In this document: positions 14,309 to 23,397 of the stretch, piece by piece | Layout: every line of letters starts with the position of its first letter | How positions within the stretch are numbered: position 1 is the first letter of the stretch | Source of the DNA: Defluviicoccus sp. | Lineage (GTDB): Bacteria; Pseudomonadota; Alphaproteobacteria; MPNO01 | Assembly: GCA_022826125.1 (NCBI GenBank) | Contig: JAJDVM010000357.1 | Location: 1 to 40,366 of the forward strand | DNA: 40,366 nt | Reading direction: 5' to 3' | Position numbers and translations under genes: made by a program | The notes under the pieces: generated by a model | What the model saw: the letters and a program-made list of their open reading frames with translations, nothing else | Told to the model about the DNA's origin: nothing | The model's database searches: none

Positions 14309-17067
14309 TGGCCCAGCCGCTCGATGATGGCCGGCACGTGGACCTGGTCCGTCTTGTAATTGCCGGTGAGCGCGTACATCACCCAGTTGACCCCGAACCG
14401 ATAGGCCATCTCCCGCTGGAGCTCGCCCTGCGGGACCGCCGGGAACATCGCGGCGCCGAACCGGTCGACCGCCCACGCGCCGGCCCAGTCATTGGATCCG
14501 ATGATCACCGACGAGACCCCGTCATTGTGACGCCCGCCACGGCGTTCGACCCAGACCCGGCCGCCGGCCCAGCGGCCGGGGAAGTCGCTCATCAGGTAGA
14601 ACGCCTTGGTCAGCACGTGGTCGCGCGGCACCGGGATCAGGGCGGAGATATCGAGTCCGCGCAGCAGACGGCGCAGGTGCCGGCCGGCGGCTCCCTCGCC
14701 GCCGAGCGTTCCGACGGCGAAATCGCCGTGCTCCCGGGTGTCGAACAGGATCGTTCCGCCGCTTCTCATGTATCGGTTGAGCTTTTCCTGCGCCCGGTCG
14801 GACGGCGGGACCTGCTGGATCGAGACCGGCCAGTAGAGCAGGGGGAAGAAGGCGAGCTCGTCGCGCTCGACGTCGACGCCGAGCGGCTCCGCCGGCTCCA
14901 CCGACGTCCGCTGGCGGAGCACCCGGCTGAGACCGGCGAGTCCCGCGCGGGAGATCCGGTCGGCGGAGCTGTCTCCGGTAATCACGTAGGCGAGGCTGGT
15001 TTCCAGCGTGGCGCGCAATGCCCGTGCGTCCATCCCCGTCGGCTGCGCGGCGCCTGTCGACTGGGCATCCGCCGGGCCGCCTGCCACGAGGACGGCGAGT
15101 GCCAGGGCGGAAGCGATTCCCGCCGCCGCCTTGGCCGGGCGCAGCCGCAGCAGCCCGCGCAGGACGAAGCCGATCGTGGTGTCGGCGATCGCGAGGATGA
15201 GGGCCGCGAGCAGCAGCCACGGGACGAGGGACAGCGCAGAGTCGCTCTTCCCGAAACCGATCCGGCCGACGCCTTCCGGCAACGGGCCGAGCGCCTTCAG
15301 CGTCTTCACCCCGTCCGACAGGTTGAGCGCGCGGCGCGCGGTGTCGCTGCCGTAATAACCGGGCGGCGAGGCCGGAGCCGGCGCGGGCCCGACGGCCGCG
15401 CGCGGCGAGATGGCGGCGGCCGAAGGCGGCGGATCGCCCAGGACCCCGTACCCGTCCAGCGACTGGAGAGGCGGCAGGGCGGTCTTGGAATCCTCCTCTA
15501 TGACGCCCTGTGACAGGTCGACGATGCGGCGCAGGAGATTCACGAACAGACCCGATATCGGCAGGTTCGACCACTCCGTGTTGGCGGTTACGTGGACCAG
15601 GACGAGCCAGCCCAGACCGTTCCGCTCCGCGGTGATCAGAGGCGTTCCGTCGCTGAGGCGCGCCCAGGTCTTCTCGTTCAGTTCGAGGGAAGGCTCGGCA
15701 AGCACCTGGCGCCGGACCCGGACGTCGTGCGGAACCGCGAGGCCGAAGAACGGACTCGCCTCCTCGAAGGGCGCGAGCCGTGCGGGCGCGGTCCACGACA
15801 GCGCGCCGCCCAGCACGCGCCCGCCGCTCCGCAACTCGACGGGCAGCAGCGTATCGGCGTTGCGCGCGAGCTTCGGGCCGGAGAAACGAACCACCACGCC
15901 GCCGCGCTCGATCCAGCGCGCGAGACCGTCGGTTTCCTCGCCGCTGAGCTTGCCGACATCGGCAAGCGCGATCACGGCGTGGGGTTTCGCGACGAGCTCG
16001 CCGACCGAGCCGCGCGTCACCTCGCTGAACGGCTGCAATGCGCGCTGAAGATAGTAGAGCGCGCTCAACAGCGGCTGGTCGGTGTCCACGGTGCCGCCGG
16101 ATACCAGGCCGACCGGGCGCCGGCGCCAACGCTCGTCGAGCAGGAAGGCGCCCGCCGCCGTGTTCTCGTCCTCGATTTCCAGCCGGGCGATGGCGTTTCT
16201 GAGCCTCGCCGGCAGGGCGAACCGGACGGCGCTCTGCCTGTCACCCGGCTCGAACGATACCGGCTGACGCGCCAACACCCGATCGTCCTCGGCGACCGCG
16301 CGAACCCAGCGCGCGGCCCGGGCCCGGTCGTCGGCGCGCTCCACGACCGCCTCGATCCCGTCCGGATCGCTTCCCGACACGCGCAGCAGCAGCGCGGTCG
16401 AGGACGGGCTGGCGGCGATCACGTCGAGGCTCCCGAAACGCTGCATACGCCGCGCGAGCTCCCGCGTTTCCGGGGTCTCCATTCCGTTGCTGAGCCACAC
16501 GGTGTGCGCCGAGCCGTCCGGGGATAGCGCTTCCGCCGCGGCGAGCGCCGCGCCGTGATCGGAGGACCATGGCACGGGGTCGACCGCCCGCAGGATCTCG
16601 CGCGCCTCATCCGCCCGCAGCGGATCGGAAAATGCGATCGGCCCGCCGGCCGCGCCGCGCGCCGTGGTCAGCAGACGCACGGGGCGGTTCTCGCTCTCCG
16701 CCCGGTCCAGCCACCCGTTCCACGCGGCGACGCGATCCTGCCAGTTGCGCGCCGATGCCCAGCCGTTGTCCACGATCAGGATCAGCGGGCCGGAGCCGCG
16801 CAACCCCTCGTTCGGGTTGATGACCGGACCGGAGACCGCGAGGATGATGAGCGCCGCGATGATGCTGCGCAGCACGATCAGCCAGAGCGGCGTGCGGGCC
16901 GGCGATTCTTCCGGCGAGCGAAGGCCGAGAACGAACCGGATCGGCGGGAACGACACCAGCCTCGGCGCTGGCGGGGTGACGCGGAGAAGCCACCAGATCA
17001 GCGGCAGGACAAGCCCGGCGAGCAGGAACCAGGGGGCGGCGAAGCCGAGCGCGCCGAGGCCGAACAC
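14305..17067 (-). CDS. BatA-type / DUF4159 domain membrane protein
   Basis: This 920-residue protein begins MFGLGALGFAAPWFLLAGLV, the BatA N-terminal membrane domain, with a second helix at about residues 60-85. A vWA-like region (LILIVDNGWASARNWQ) follows, then a large periplasmic segment and another membrane helix near residue 630. The C-terminal 200 residues contain LAFFPLLYWPVS, GGTILFDTRE and MYALTGNYKTDQ, typical of DUF4159. The gene starts 3 bases after the DUF58 stop and overlaps the next gene by four bases, so four genes form one operon. Proteins of this set work with the MoxR AAA+ ATPase in envelope stress tolerance or metal insertion. The target here is unknown. Confidence 0.88.
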   Translation of the reverse strand: MFGLGALGFAAPWFLLAGLVLPLIWWLLRVTPPAPRLVSFPPIRFVLGLRSPEESPARTPLWLIVLRSIIAALIILAVSGPVINPNEGLRGSGPLILIVDNGWASARNWQDRVAAWNGWLDRAESENRPVRLLTTARGAAGGPIAFSDPLRADEAREILRAVDPVPWSSDHGAALAAAEALSPDGSAHTVWLSNGMETPETRELARRMQRFGSLDVIAASPSSTALLLRVSGSDPDGIEAVVERADDRARAARWVRAVAEDDRVLARQPVSFEPGDRQSAVRFALPARLRNAIARLEIEDENTAAGAFLLDERWRRRPVGLVSGGTVDTDQPLLSALYYLQRALQPFSEVTRGSVGELVAKPHAVIALADVGKLSGEETDGLARWIERGGVVVRFSGPKLARNADTLLPVELRSGGRVLGGALSWTAPARLAPFEEASPFFGLAVPHDVRVRRQVLAEPSLELNEKTWARLSDGTPLITAERNGLGWLVLVHVTANTEWSNLPISGLFVNLLRRIVDLSQGVIEEDSKTALPPLQSLDGYGVLGDPPPSAAAISPRAAVGPAPAPASPPGYYGSDTARRALNLSDGVKTLKALGPLPEGVGRIGFGKSDSALSLVPWLLLAALILAIADTTIGFVLRGLLRLRPAKAAAGIASALALAVLVAGGPADAQSTGAAQPTGMDARALRATLETSLAYVITGDSSADRISRAGLAGLSRVLRQRTSVEPAEPLGVDVERDELAFFPLLYWPVSIQQVPPSDRAQEKLNRYMRSGGTILFDTREHGDFAVGTLGGEGAAGRHLRRLLRGLDISALIPVPRDHVLTKAFYLMSDFPGRWAGGRVWVERRGGRHNDGVSSVIIGSNDWAGAWAVDRFGAAMFPAVPQGELQREMAYRFGVNWVMYALTGNYKTDQVHVPAIIERLGQ

Positions 17068-17070
17068 CGG

Positions 17071-17985
17071 TCACGCCTCGGGCGGAGCGAGCGCTGCGTG
17101 GAGCGCCAGCAGCGCCGTCTGCGGCGGTTGATCCGTCACATGCGCGGCGTGCGTCCATCCGACCGAACGCGCGAGCGCGCCCAGACCGTCCCGGTGCCGC
17201 CGCATCGCGTCGGCGTAGTCTTCGCGGATGCCGCCGACGCGTCCGATCACGATGCCGCCCTCGTCCTCGAGCCCTTCGAAACGAACGCGGCCGTCGAAGG
17301 GCAGCGAAAGCTCGGCCGGATCGATCACCTGCAGGAGATGGCCTTCCACACCCATGGCGGCGAACTCGCGCACCCGTTCCTCGATTTCGGCGAGCGGGGA
17401 CAGCATGTCGCCGAGGACCGCGAGCCGGGCGTGGCGGGGCAGGGGTTCGACGGGCGGCAGGCTGCGGTCTTCTTCCAACGCGCGCACCAAGTGTCCGGTA
17501 AAGCGCTCGAGGGCGCCTCGGCCATTGTCGGGTGCGAACCCCGATCCCAGCAAGGAAATTTGCTCTCCGCCGCGCACCAGCAGGATGACGAGCGCGAGGG
17601 CGAGGACGGCGGCGCGGTGCCGTTTGTCGGGACACCGGGGATCGGAACGGAAACGCATCGACGGCGAGCCGTCGCACCAGATCCAGACGCTCTGAGCCGC
17701 TTCCCACTCGGTCTCGCGGACATAGGCGAAACGCGACTTCGCCGTCTGGCGCCAGTCGATCGACTGCGCGCTGTCGCCGGGCTGGTACTGGCGGAACTGC
17801 CAGAACGTGTCTCCCCGGCCGACCCGCCGGCGCCCGTGGATACCGGCGATGACCGAAGACGCGATCCGGTCGGCCTCCACCATGAGGTCCGGAATCCGCT
17901 CGGCGGCTTCCTCGGCGCTGCGGCGGAGCGCCGGGCCGGCGCGGTTCGTTGAGGCGCCCGACCGGTCTAGCCGAGGGGTGCGCAC
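17071..17985 (-). CDS. DUF58 domain protein (vWA-like), MoxR partner
   Basis: The 304-residue product carries the DUF58 signature GIHGRRRVGRGDTFWQFRQYQPGDSAQSIDWR at about residues 48-79 and a vWA-like strand VWIWCDGSPSMRFRSD, where the DGSxS resembles a MIDAS motif. No membrane helix is evident. The GTG start lies inside the end of the moxR gene (19-base overlap), consistent with coupled synthesis. DUF58 proteins are substrate-binding or scaffolding partners of MoxR ATPases. The start could instead be a few codons downstream. Confidence 0.9.
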   Translation of the reverse strand: MRTPRLDRSGASTNRAGPALRRSAEEAAERIPDLMVEADRIASSVIAGIHGRRRVGRGDTFWQFRQYQPGDSAQSIDWRQTAKSRFAYVRETEWEAAQSVWIWCDGSPSMRFRSDPRCPDKRHRAAVLALALVILLVRGGEQISLLGSGFAPDNGRGALERFTGHLVRALEEDRSLPPVEPLPRHARLAVLGDMLSPLAEIEERVREFAAMGVEGHLLQVIDPAELSLPFDGRVRFEGLEDEGGIVIGRVGGIREDYADAMRRHRDGLGALARSVGWTHAAHVTDQPPQTALLALHAALAPPEA

Positions 17986-18974
17986 AGTCTCTCGATGATG
18001 TCGTCCACCGCGATCCCGTCGGCGCGCGCGGCGAACGTGACCGCCATGCGGTGGCGCAGCACCGGGCCGGCCAGCGCCAGCACGTCGTCGAGGGACGGCG
18101 CGAGCCGGCCGTCCAGCAGGGCGCGGGCGCGGCTCGCAAGCATCAGCGCCTGGCTCGCGCGCGGTCCGGGCCCCCAGGCTACCCGGCCCGGCAGATCGGG
18201 CAGGTCCGAAGTGTCCGGCCGGCCGCGCCGCACGAGGTCGAGTATGCCCTGGACTACCGATTCGCCCACCGGGATCGCGCGGACCAGCTGCTGGGCGGCG
18301 CGGAGCTCCTCGCCGGTCATCACCTGCTCCGCCGGTGGCTGCGCGGCGCCGGTCGTGGCGACGAGCATCTGGCGTTCCGCGTCGAGGTCCGGATAGCCGA
18401 TGTCGATCTGGAGCAGGAAACGGTCGAGCTGCGCTTCGGGCAGGGGATAGGTGCCCTCCTGCTCGAGCGGGTTCTGCGTCGCCAGAACGTGGAACGGCAG
18501 CGGCAGCGGGTGATAGCGCCCGGCGACTGAGACCCGCTGCTCCTGCATCGCCTGGAGCAGCGCCGACTGCGTCCTCGGGCTCGCGCGGTTTATTTCGTCG
18601 GCCATCAGGAGCTGCGCGAAGACGGGACCCTGGATGAAGCGGAACCCGCGCCGCCCCGATTCGCTTTCCTCCATCACTTCCGAGCCGAGAATGTCCGCCG
18701 GCATCAGGTCGGGCGTGAACTGGACCCGCTTGTCGTCCAGCCCGAGCACCGTGCCCAGCGTTTCGACGAGCCGGGTCTTGCCGAGCCCCGGAAATCCGAT
18801 GAGCAGGGCGTGACCGCCCGCGAGAAGGGTGATAAGGGTTTGCTCGACGACCTGCTCCTGGCCGAAGATCACACGGCCGATCCGGTCGCGGACCATCGCC
18901 ATGCGATGGCCCAGCGCCTCGATCTCGGTCGCCCGGGGCGGCGTGTCGATAGGGGTCGGTCGGTCGATTGGCAT
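17967..18974 (-). CDS. MoxR family AAA+ ATPase
   Basis: This is a 335-residue AAA+ chaperone-like ATPase. Walker A is GFPGLGKTR, Walker B is LLMADEINRASP, and sensor 1 is FHVLATQNPLEQEGTYPLPEAQLDRF. The MoxR subgroup assembles with vWA proteins to insert cofactors or remodel proteins. I chose ATG 18974; GTG 18989 five codons upstream is an alternative. It is the first gene of the leftward four-gene operon. Only 38 bases separate it from the divergent DUF1285 gene, so the two promoters must overlap or be embedded in coding sequence. Confidence 0.95.
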   Translation of the reverse strand: MPIDRPTPIDTPPRATEIEALGHRMAMVRDRIGRVIFGQEQVVEQTLITLLAGGHALLIGFPGLGKTRLVETLGTVLGLDDKRVQFTPDLMPADILGSEVMEESESGRRGFRFIQGPVFAQLLMADEINRASPRTQSALLQAMQEQRVSVAGRYHPLPLPFHVLATQNPLEQEGTYPLPEAQLDRFLLQIDIGYPDLDAERQMLVATTGAAQPPAEQVMTGEELRAAQQLVRAIPVGESVVQGILDLVRRGRPDTSDLPDLPGRVAWGPGPRASQALMLASRARALLDGRLAPSLDDVLALAGPVLRHRMAVTFAARADGIAVDDIIERLCAPLG

Positions 18975-19012
18975 GTCCGGCACGGGCACCTCACGAAGGG
19001 CAGACGCAAACG

Positions 19013-19579
19013 ATGTCCGAGTCCGATTTTCGCCGACTGTCGCAAGCGCTTCGACCGCGACCGACGGCAGGCGTCGGCACCGCCGCCGCCCAGCAATTCT
19101 GCGGCGATATAGACATGCGAATCGCGCGCGACGGGACGTGGTTCTATCACGGCTCCCCGATAGGCCGCAAACCTCTGGTCAAGCTCTTCGCCAGCGTTCT
19201 TCGCCGGGATCCGCTGGGGGACTACTGGCTCGAGACGCCGTTCGAGAAGTGCCGTATCTCGGTCGAGGACGCGCCCTTCACCGCGGTCGAGATGTTCGTC
19301 GACGGCGAGGGGGACGGCCGGACGATCCGCTTCCGCACCAATATCGACGACATGGTCAGCGTGGACGGGGACCATCCGATACGGGTCGACACCGACCGGG
19401 AGAGCGGCGAGCCCGCGCCCTATGTGCGCGTGCGGGACGGGCTCGACGCCCTGATCGTGCGCTCCGTGTTCTACGATCTCGTCGAGCTCGGCGAGGAGGC
19501 GGCCGGCCCCGACGGCGCGACGATCGTGGTCAGGAGCGGCGGTACGTGCTTCCCGCTCGGCCCGGCCGGGGAAGGGTGA
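19013..19579 (+). CDS. DUF1285 domain protein
   Basis: The 188-residue product contains the DUF1285 core. It has CGDIDMRIARDGTWFYHGSP near residues 30-49, then the block ending PLVKLFASVLRRD, and an ENCRIS-like strand (FEKCRISVEDAPFTA). The family is common in proteobacteria, of unknown function, with a two-domain beta fold. ATG 19013 has AAGGG about 10 bases upstream. It opens the rightward operon with CoA pyrophosphatase, DUF6111 and the CCA-adding enzyme, a conserved alphaproteobacterial order. Confidence 0.9.
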   Translation: MSESDFRRLSQALRPRPTAGVGTAAAQQFCGDIDMRIARDGTWFYHGSPIGRKPLVKLFASVLRRDPLGDYWLETPFEKCRISVEDAPFTAVEMFVDGEGDGRTIRFRTNIDDMVSVDGDHPIRVDTDRESGEPAPYVRVRDGLDALIVRSVFYDLVELGEEAAGPDGATIVVRSGGTCFPLGPAGEG

Positions 19580-19589
19580 CGGGCGCGCC

Positions 19590-20207
19590 GTGACGGAGTC
19601 CCGCCTGAAACATATCCGGGCCGTGTTCGACGGTCCGGGCATCTCGGTCGACGCATCGGACGACGGGCCCGACTGGTTCGGCGCCGACGGCCCGTCCAAC
19701 GGCGCGGAGGCGCTTACGCCCGCCGCGGTTCTGGTGCCGATCGTCGACCGGGGCGACAGGCCGACGGTGCTGTTCACCCGCCGGACCGACCACCTCAAGT
19801 CGCATTCGGGCCAGATCTCCTTTCCGGGCGGGCGCATGGAAGAGAGGGACGCGACGCCGGAAGCGACTGCGCTGCGCGAGACCTGCGAGGAAATCGGCCT
19901 GTCGGAGGGCGATGTCGAGCTGCTGGGGCGGCTCAACGTTCGCGAGACCGGCACCGGCTACCGCGTGGTTCCCGTCGTCGGCATGCTCGCCCCGCCGCTC
20001 TCCCTGGTACCGGACGAGAACGAGGTGGCCGAGATCTTCGAGGTGCCGCTCGACTTCCTGATCGACCCGGCGAACCGCCGCTTCGAGACCCGCGTGCGCG
20101 GCAACGTCGAACGCCAGTTCTACGCGATCCCCTACGAGGAGTACTTTATCTGGGGGCTGACCGCGCGCATTCTGGTCAATCTCGGGGACGTTCTGGCGAA
20201 GCGATGA
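19590..20207 (+). CDS. Nudix CoA pyrophosphatase
   Basis: The 205-residue Nudix hydrolase has GQISFPGGRMEERD followed by EATALRETCEEIGL. This gives the Nudix box (GX5EX7REXXEEXG) and the adjacent motif typical of CoA-specific members. It cleaves CoA or oxidised CoA to phosphopantetheine and 3',5'-ADP using Mg2+. The start is GTG 19590, ten bases after the DUF1285 stop. The stop overlaps the ATG of the DUF6111 gene by four bases, indicating operon translation coupling. It is cytoplasmic. Confidence 0.93.
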   Translation: MTESRLKHIRAVFDGPGISVDASDDGPDWFGADGPSNGAEALTPAAVLVPIVDRGDRPTVLFTRRTDHLKSHSGQISFPGGRMEERDATPEATALRETCEEIGLSEGDVELLGRLNVRETGTGYRVVPVVGMLAPPLSLVPDENEVAEIFEVPLDFLIDPANRRFETRVRGNVERQFYAIPYEEYFIWGLTARILVNLGDVLAKR

Positions 20208-20494
20208 CGCGCATCCTTATCACATACGTGCTGCCCTTGGTGCTGCCGGCGCTGGTCTGGTACCTGTGGCACAGGTTCCGGCCGCAGCGCCCCGGCGAGA
20301 CGGAGGCGAGGAAGGGCTGGGCGGCGGCGCCCTGGCCGCAGTTGAGCGTCGCCGGGGTGATCCTGCTTGCGCTGACGCTGGGCTCGATTGCGCTGCTGGT
20401 CGGCGGCCAGCCGGGCGAGGTCTACCAGCCCGCCCGGGTGATCGACGGCGAAGTCGTGCCCGGGCGCCACGCGGGGCCGTCAGACGGCAACTGA
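20204..20494 (+). CDS. DUF6111 family small membrane protein
   Basis: The 96-residue protein has a membrane helix at residues 5-22 (ILITYVLPLVLPALVWYLW) and a second at about 47-64 (LSVAGVILLALTLGSIALL), with a basic segment between. The C-terminus contains GEVYQPARVIDGEVVPG, the conserved tail of DUF6111 proteins. It overlaps the CoA pyrophosphatase stop and precedes the CCA-adding enzyme, the usual position of this family in alphaproteobacteria. Its function is unknown. Confidence 0.82.
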   Translation: MTRILITYVLPLVLPALVWYLWHRFRPQRPGETEARKGWAAAPWPQLSVAGVILLALTLGSIALLVGGQPGEVYQPARVIDGEVVPGRHAGPSDGN

Positions 20495-20506
20495 TCGGCG
20501 GGTTCG

Positions 20507-21760
20507 TTGGAACCGGCGGGACGCATCGAACCGAAGCCGTGGATGACCGCGGACGCCGTGCGGATGTTGCTCTCGCGCCTCGGCGCGGATGGCGATACCG
20601 CGCGCTTCGTCGGCGGCTGCGTGCGGGACACGGTCGTCGGGCGGGAGGTCGGCGACATCGACCTGGCGACCGAGGCTCCGCCCGGCCGGGTCATGGCGCT
20701 GCTCGACGGCCGCGGCATCAGGACGATTCCGACCGGCCTCGCCCACGGCACCGTGACCGCGGTGGTCGACGGAACGGTGTACGAGATCACCACGCTACGC
20801 CGCGACGTCGAGACCGACGGGCGCCGCGCGACGGTCGCGTTCACCGACGACTGGCGGGGCGACGCCGCGCGGCGCGACTTCACCATCAACGCGCTCTACC
20901 TCGACGCGGACGGCACTCTCTACGATCCGACGGGCGGGCTCGACGATCTCCGGGCCGGCCGCGTGCGCTTCATCGGCGCGGCGCGCGAACGGCTGGAAGA
21001 GGATGTCCTGCGGCTGCTCCGCTTCTTCCGCTTCCACGCGCGGTACGGGAAGGGCGTGCCCGACGCGGCGGCCATGGCGGCCTGTCGCGATTTCGCGTCG
21101 CGCCTCCCGGGTCTCTCGGGCGAGCGGGTCTGGGCGGAGCTTCGCCGGATGCTGGCCGTTCCCGATCTGGGCAACGCGCTTCGCCTGATGGACGAGGCGG
21201 ACGTTCTGCGCCGCATCGCCCCCGGGGCCGACGCGCTCGACCGGCTCGACCGGATCGCCGGGGTCGAGACCGAGCTCGGCCTCGAGCCCTCGGCGATCCG
21301 CCGTCTCGCCGCCGTACTGGCGCCGGAGGTAAGCGATATCGCCGGTCTCGTCCGAGGGTTCCGCCTGTCGCGCGCCGAATCGGTGCGACTGGAGAAGGCC
21401 GTCGAGACGTCTGCGGAGCTCATCGCTTCGCCCGATCCGTCCTCGATCGGCGAGAGGCTCTACCGCTGGAGCGAAACGGCGTTCGGCGACGCGCTCGCCG
21501 TCGCCTGGGCGGATTGCCGTTCGAAGGGCGGAGACGAGATTGTTTTCGAACGCCACGGGCGTGCCCTCGCCGCATGGTCCCGCCCCGTCTTTCCTGTCGG
21601 CGGCGAGGACGCCATCGCCCTCGGCGCGGAGCCGGGGCCGCCGATCGGCCGTGCGCTCGCCGAGACGGAAGCGTGGTGGATCGGCGAGGGGTTCGCGCCC
21701 GGCCGCGACGCCTGCCTTGCCCGTCTCGCCGCCGCACTGGAACGGGCGGAGACGTCCTGA
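20507..21760 (+). CDS. cca: CCA tRNA nucleotidyltransferase
   Basis: The 417-residue class II nucleotidyltransferase has FVGGCVRD, the metal-binding pair Asp50/Asp52 in GDIDLAT, and RRDFTINALYLDADG. RLEEDVLRLLRFFRFHARYG completes the head and neck motifs. The enzyme adds or repairs the 3' CCA of tRNA. TTG 20507 is the likeliest start because the PWMTADAVRMLL segment is part of the family N-terminus; ATG 20543 would shorten it by 12 residues. It is the last gene of the DUF1285 operon. Confidence 0.93.
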   Translation: MEPAGRIEPKPWMTADAVRMLLSRLGADGDTARFVGGCVRDTVVGREVGDIDLATEAPPGRVMALLDGRGIRTIPTGLAHGTVTAVVDGTVYEITTLRRDVETDGRRATVAFTDDWRGDAARRDFTINALYLDADGTLYDPTGGLDDLRAGRVRFIGAARERLEEDVLRLLRFFRFHARYGKGVPDAAAMAACRDFASRLPGLSGERVWAELRRMLAVPDLGNALRLMDEADVLRRIAPGADALDRLDRIAGVETELGLEPSAIRRLAAVLAPEVSDIAGLVRGFRLSRAESVRLEKAVETSAELIASPDPSSIGERLYRWSETAFGDALAVAWADCRSKGGDEIVFERHGRALAAWSRPVFPVGGEDAIALGAEPGPPIGRALAETEAWWIGEGFAPGRDACLARLAAALERAETS

Positions 21761-21780
21761 TGTCCCGGGGGGCCTGAACC

Positions 21781-23343
21781 ATGCAGACCGCGTTCGATCT
21801 CGTCTGGCTGTCGGCGGAGCGGACCCCCGACCATCCGGCCCTCGTCGACGATTCGTCGGCGCGGTCGCTCACCTACCGGGCGCTGATCGACGAGATCGAG
21901 ACGGTTGCCGCGGGGCTCGCCGAACGGGGGATCGGCCCCCTCGGCCGGGTCGCGACGGTGCTGCCCGGCAGCTTCGACCATTGCATCGTCCTGCTCGCCC
22001 TGCAGCGGCTCGCCGCCGTTCCCATGCTGCTCAACAACCGCCTCGGGCCGGACGACATCGCCGCCCTGCTCGCCGCCGGCGACGTCGAGGCGGCGGTCAT
22101 CGGTCCCGACGACGCTCTCGCGCGGGCCGCGCGGGACAGCCTGCCGGCCGGGGCGCCGGTCCTCGCGGTCGGCGGCGGCGCGGGGGAAGCGGAAGAGTAC
22201 GGCCTGTGCCGGGGCGACCTGTCGCGCCTCGACCCGCCGCCGCGCCCCGATCCCGAGGACCCCGCCTTCGTCTTCTACACCTCCGGCACGACGGGCCTCC
22301 CGAAAGGCGTGGTGCTGGCCCATAGGACGACCGAGCACCGGATTATCTGGCTCTCCACCCAGGGCGGGCTGCGGCACGGCAACCACAACCGGACGCTGGG
22401 TTTCATGCCGCTCAGCCACGCCATCGGCTTCTACGGCGTGTTCCTCGTGACGCTCGCCTTCGGCGGGACCTACTACGTCATGTCGCGCTTCGATCCGGCG
22501 GCGGCCGTGGAGATGACCGATCGGCACGCGATCACCTACATGTTCGCGGTGCCGACGCTCTATCACGCGATGACGCGGGCGCCCCAATACGATCCGGAGA
22601 AGATGCGCTCGCTGGAGCTGGTGCTCTATGGCGGCGGCGCGATCGACTCGGAGCTGATCCGCCACATGGACGAGACGTGGCCCGCTTCGATCCGCCACAT
22701 CTACGGCACCACCGAGACGATGTGCTCGCTCTACAACCCCGACCCGGTCGATCGCCCGGCGTCGCTCCGCCCGGGCTTCTACTCGCGGACCCGGGCGATC
22801 GTCATCGGCGGCGGGCCCGGCGACGTGCTCGGACCCGGAGAGGAGGGCGAGCTGATCATCGACGCGAGCGCGGACACCACGTTCTCCGGCTATCTCAACC
22901 GGCCCGATGCCACCGCTGAGAAGGTGCGCGACGGCTGGTACTATTCCGGCGACGTGGTCGAGGTCGAGGCCGACGGCGATCTCACGCTGCGCGGGCGGGT
23001 CGACGACGTGATCCGCTCTGGCGGCGAGAACATCCACCCCGAGGAGGTCGAGGCCGTGGTGGCGGATCATCCCGGCGTCGCCGAATGTTGCGTGATCGCG
23101 TTGCCCGATTCCCATTGGGGCCAGGCCGCGGTCGCCTGCATCGTCGCCGCCGGGGCGGCGCCGGCCGCCGCGGAGCTGGACGCGCACTGCCGGGCGAGCG
23201 CTCTCGCGGGTTTCAAGCGGCCCAAGGGCTATCTCTTCGTCGACGATCTGCCGCGCAACGCGGCCAACAAGGTCCTGCGCCGCGAGCTCCGCCGGATCGC
23301 CGGGGAAGCCGCGTCCGGCGGCGCCATAGCGTTCTCCGGTTAA
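21781..23343 (+). CDS. AMP-binding acyl-CoA synthetase / ligase
   Basis: The 520-residue ANL-superfamily enzyme has the P-loop-like VFYTSGTTGLPKGVV at about residues 164-178. Other motifs are YGTTETMCSLY (A5), YYSGDVVEVEADGDLTLRGR (A7/A8) and the C-terminal catalytic lysine in PRNAANKVLRREL. It adenylates a carboxylic acid and transfers it to CoA. The closest families by feel are short/medium-chain or benzoate/cyclohexanecarboxylate-type ligases, but the acid is unknown. It starts 20 bases after cca, and a TetR-like regulator follows it. Confidence 0.92.
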   Translation: MQTAFDLVWLSAERTPDHPALVDDSSARSLTYRALIDEIETVAAGLAERGIGPLGRVATVLPGSFDHCIVLLALQRLAAVPMLLNNRLGPDDIAALLAAGDVEAAVIGPDDALARAARDSLPAGAPVLAVGGGAGEAEEYGLCRGDLSRLDPPPRPDPEDPAFVFYTSGTTGLPKGVVLAHRTTEHRIIWLSTQGGLRHGNHNRTLGFMPLSHAIGFYGVFLVTLAFGGTYYVMSRFDPAAAVEMTDRHAITYMFAVPTLYHAMTRAPQYDPEKMRSLELVLYGGGAIDSELIRHMDETWPASIRHIYGTTETMCSLYNPDPVDRPASLRPGFYSRTRAIVIGGGPGDVLGPGEEGELIIDASADTTFSGYLNRPDATAEKVRDGWYYSGDVVEVEADGDLTLRGRVDDVIRSGGENIHPEEVEAVVADHPGVAECCVIALPDSHWGQAAVACIVAAGAAPAAAELDAHCRASALAGFKRPKGYLFVDDLPRNAANKVLRRELRRIAGEAASGGAIAFSG

Positions 23344-23397
23344 CAATTTTCTCCGTTCCGCCTATCATTTCGACACTCTGGAGAAGGGGTGACGACG

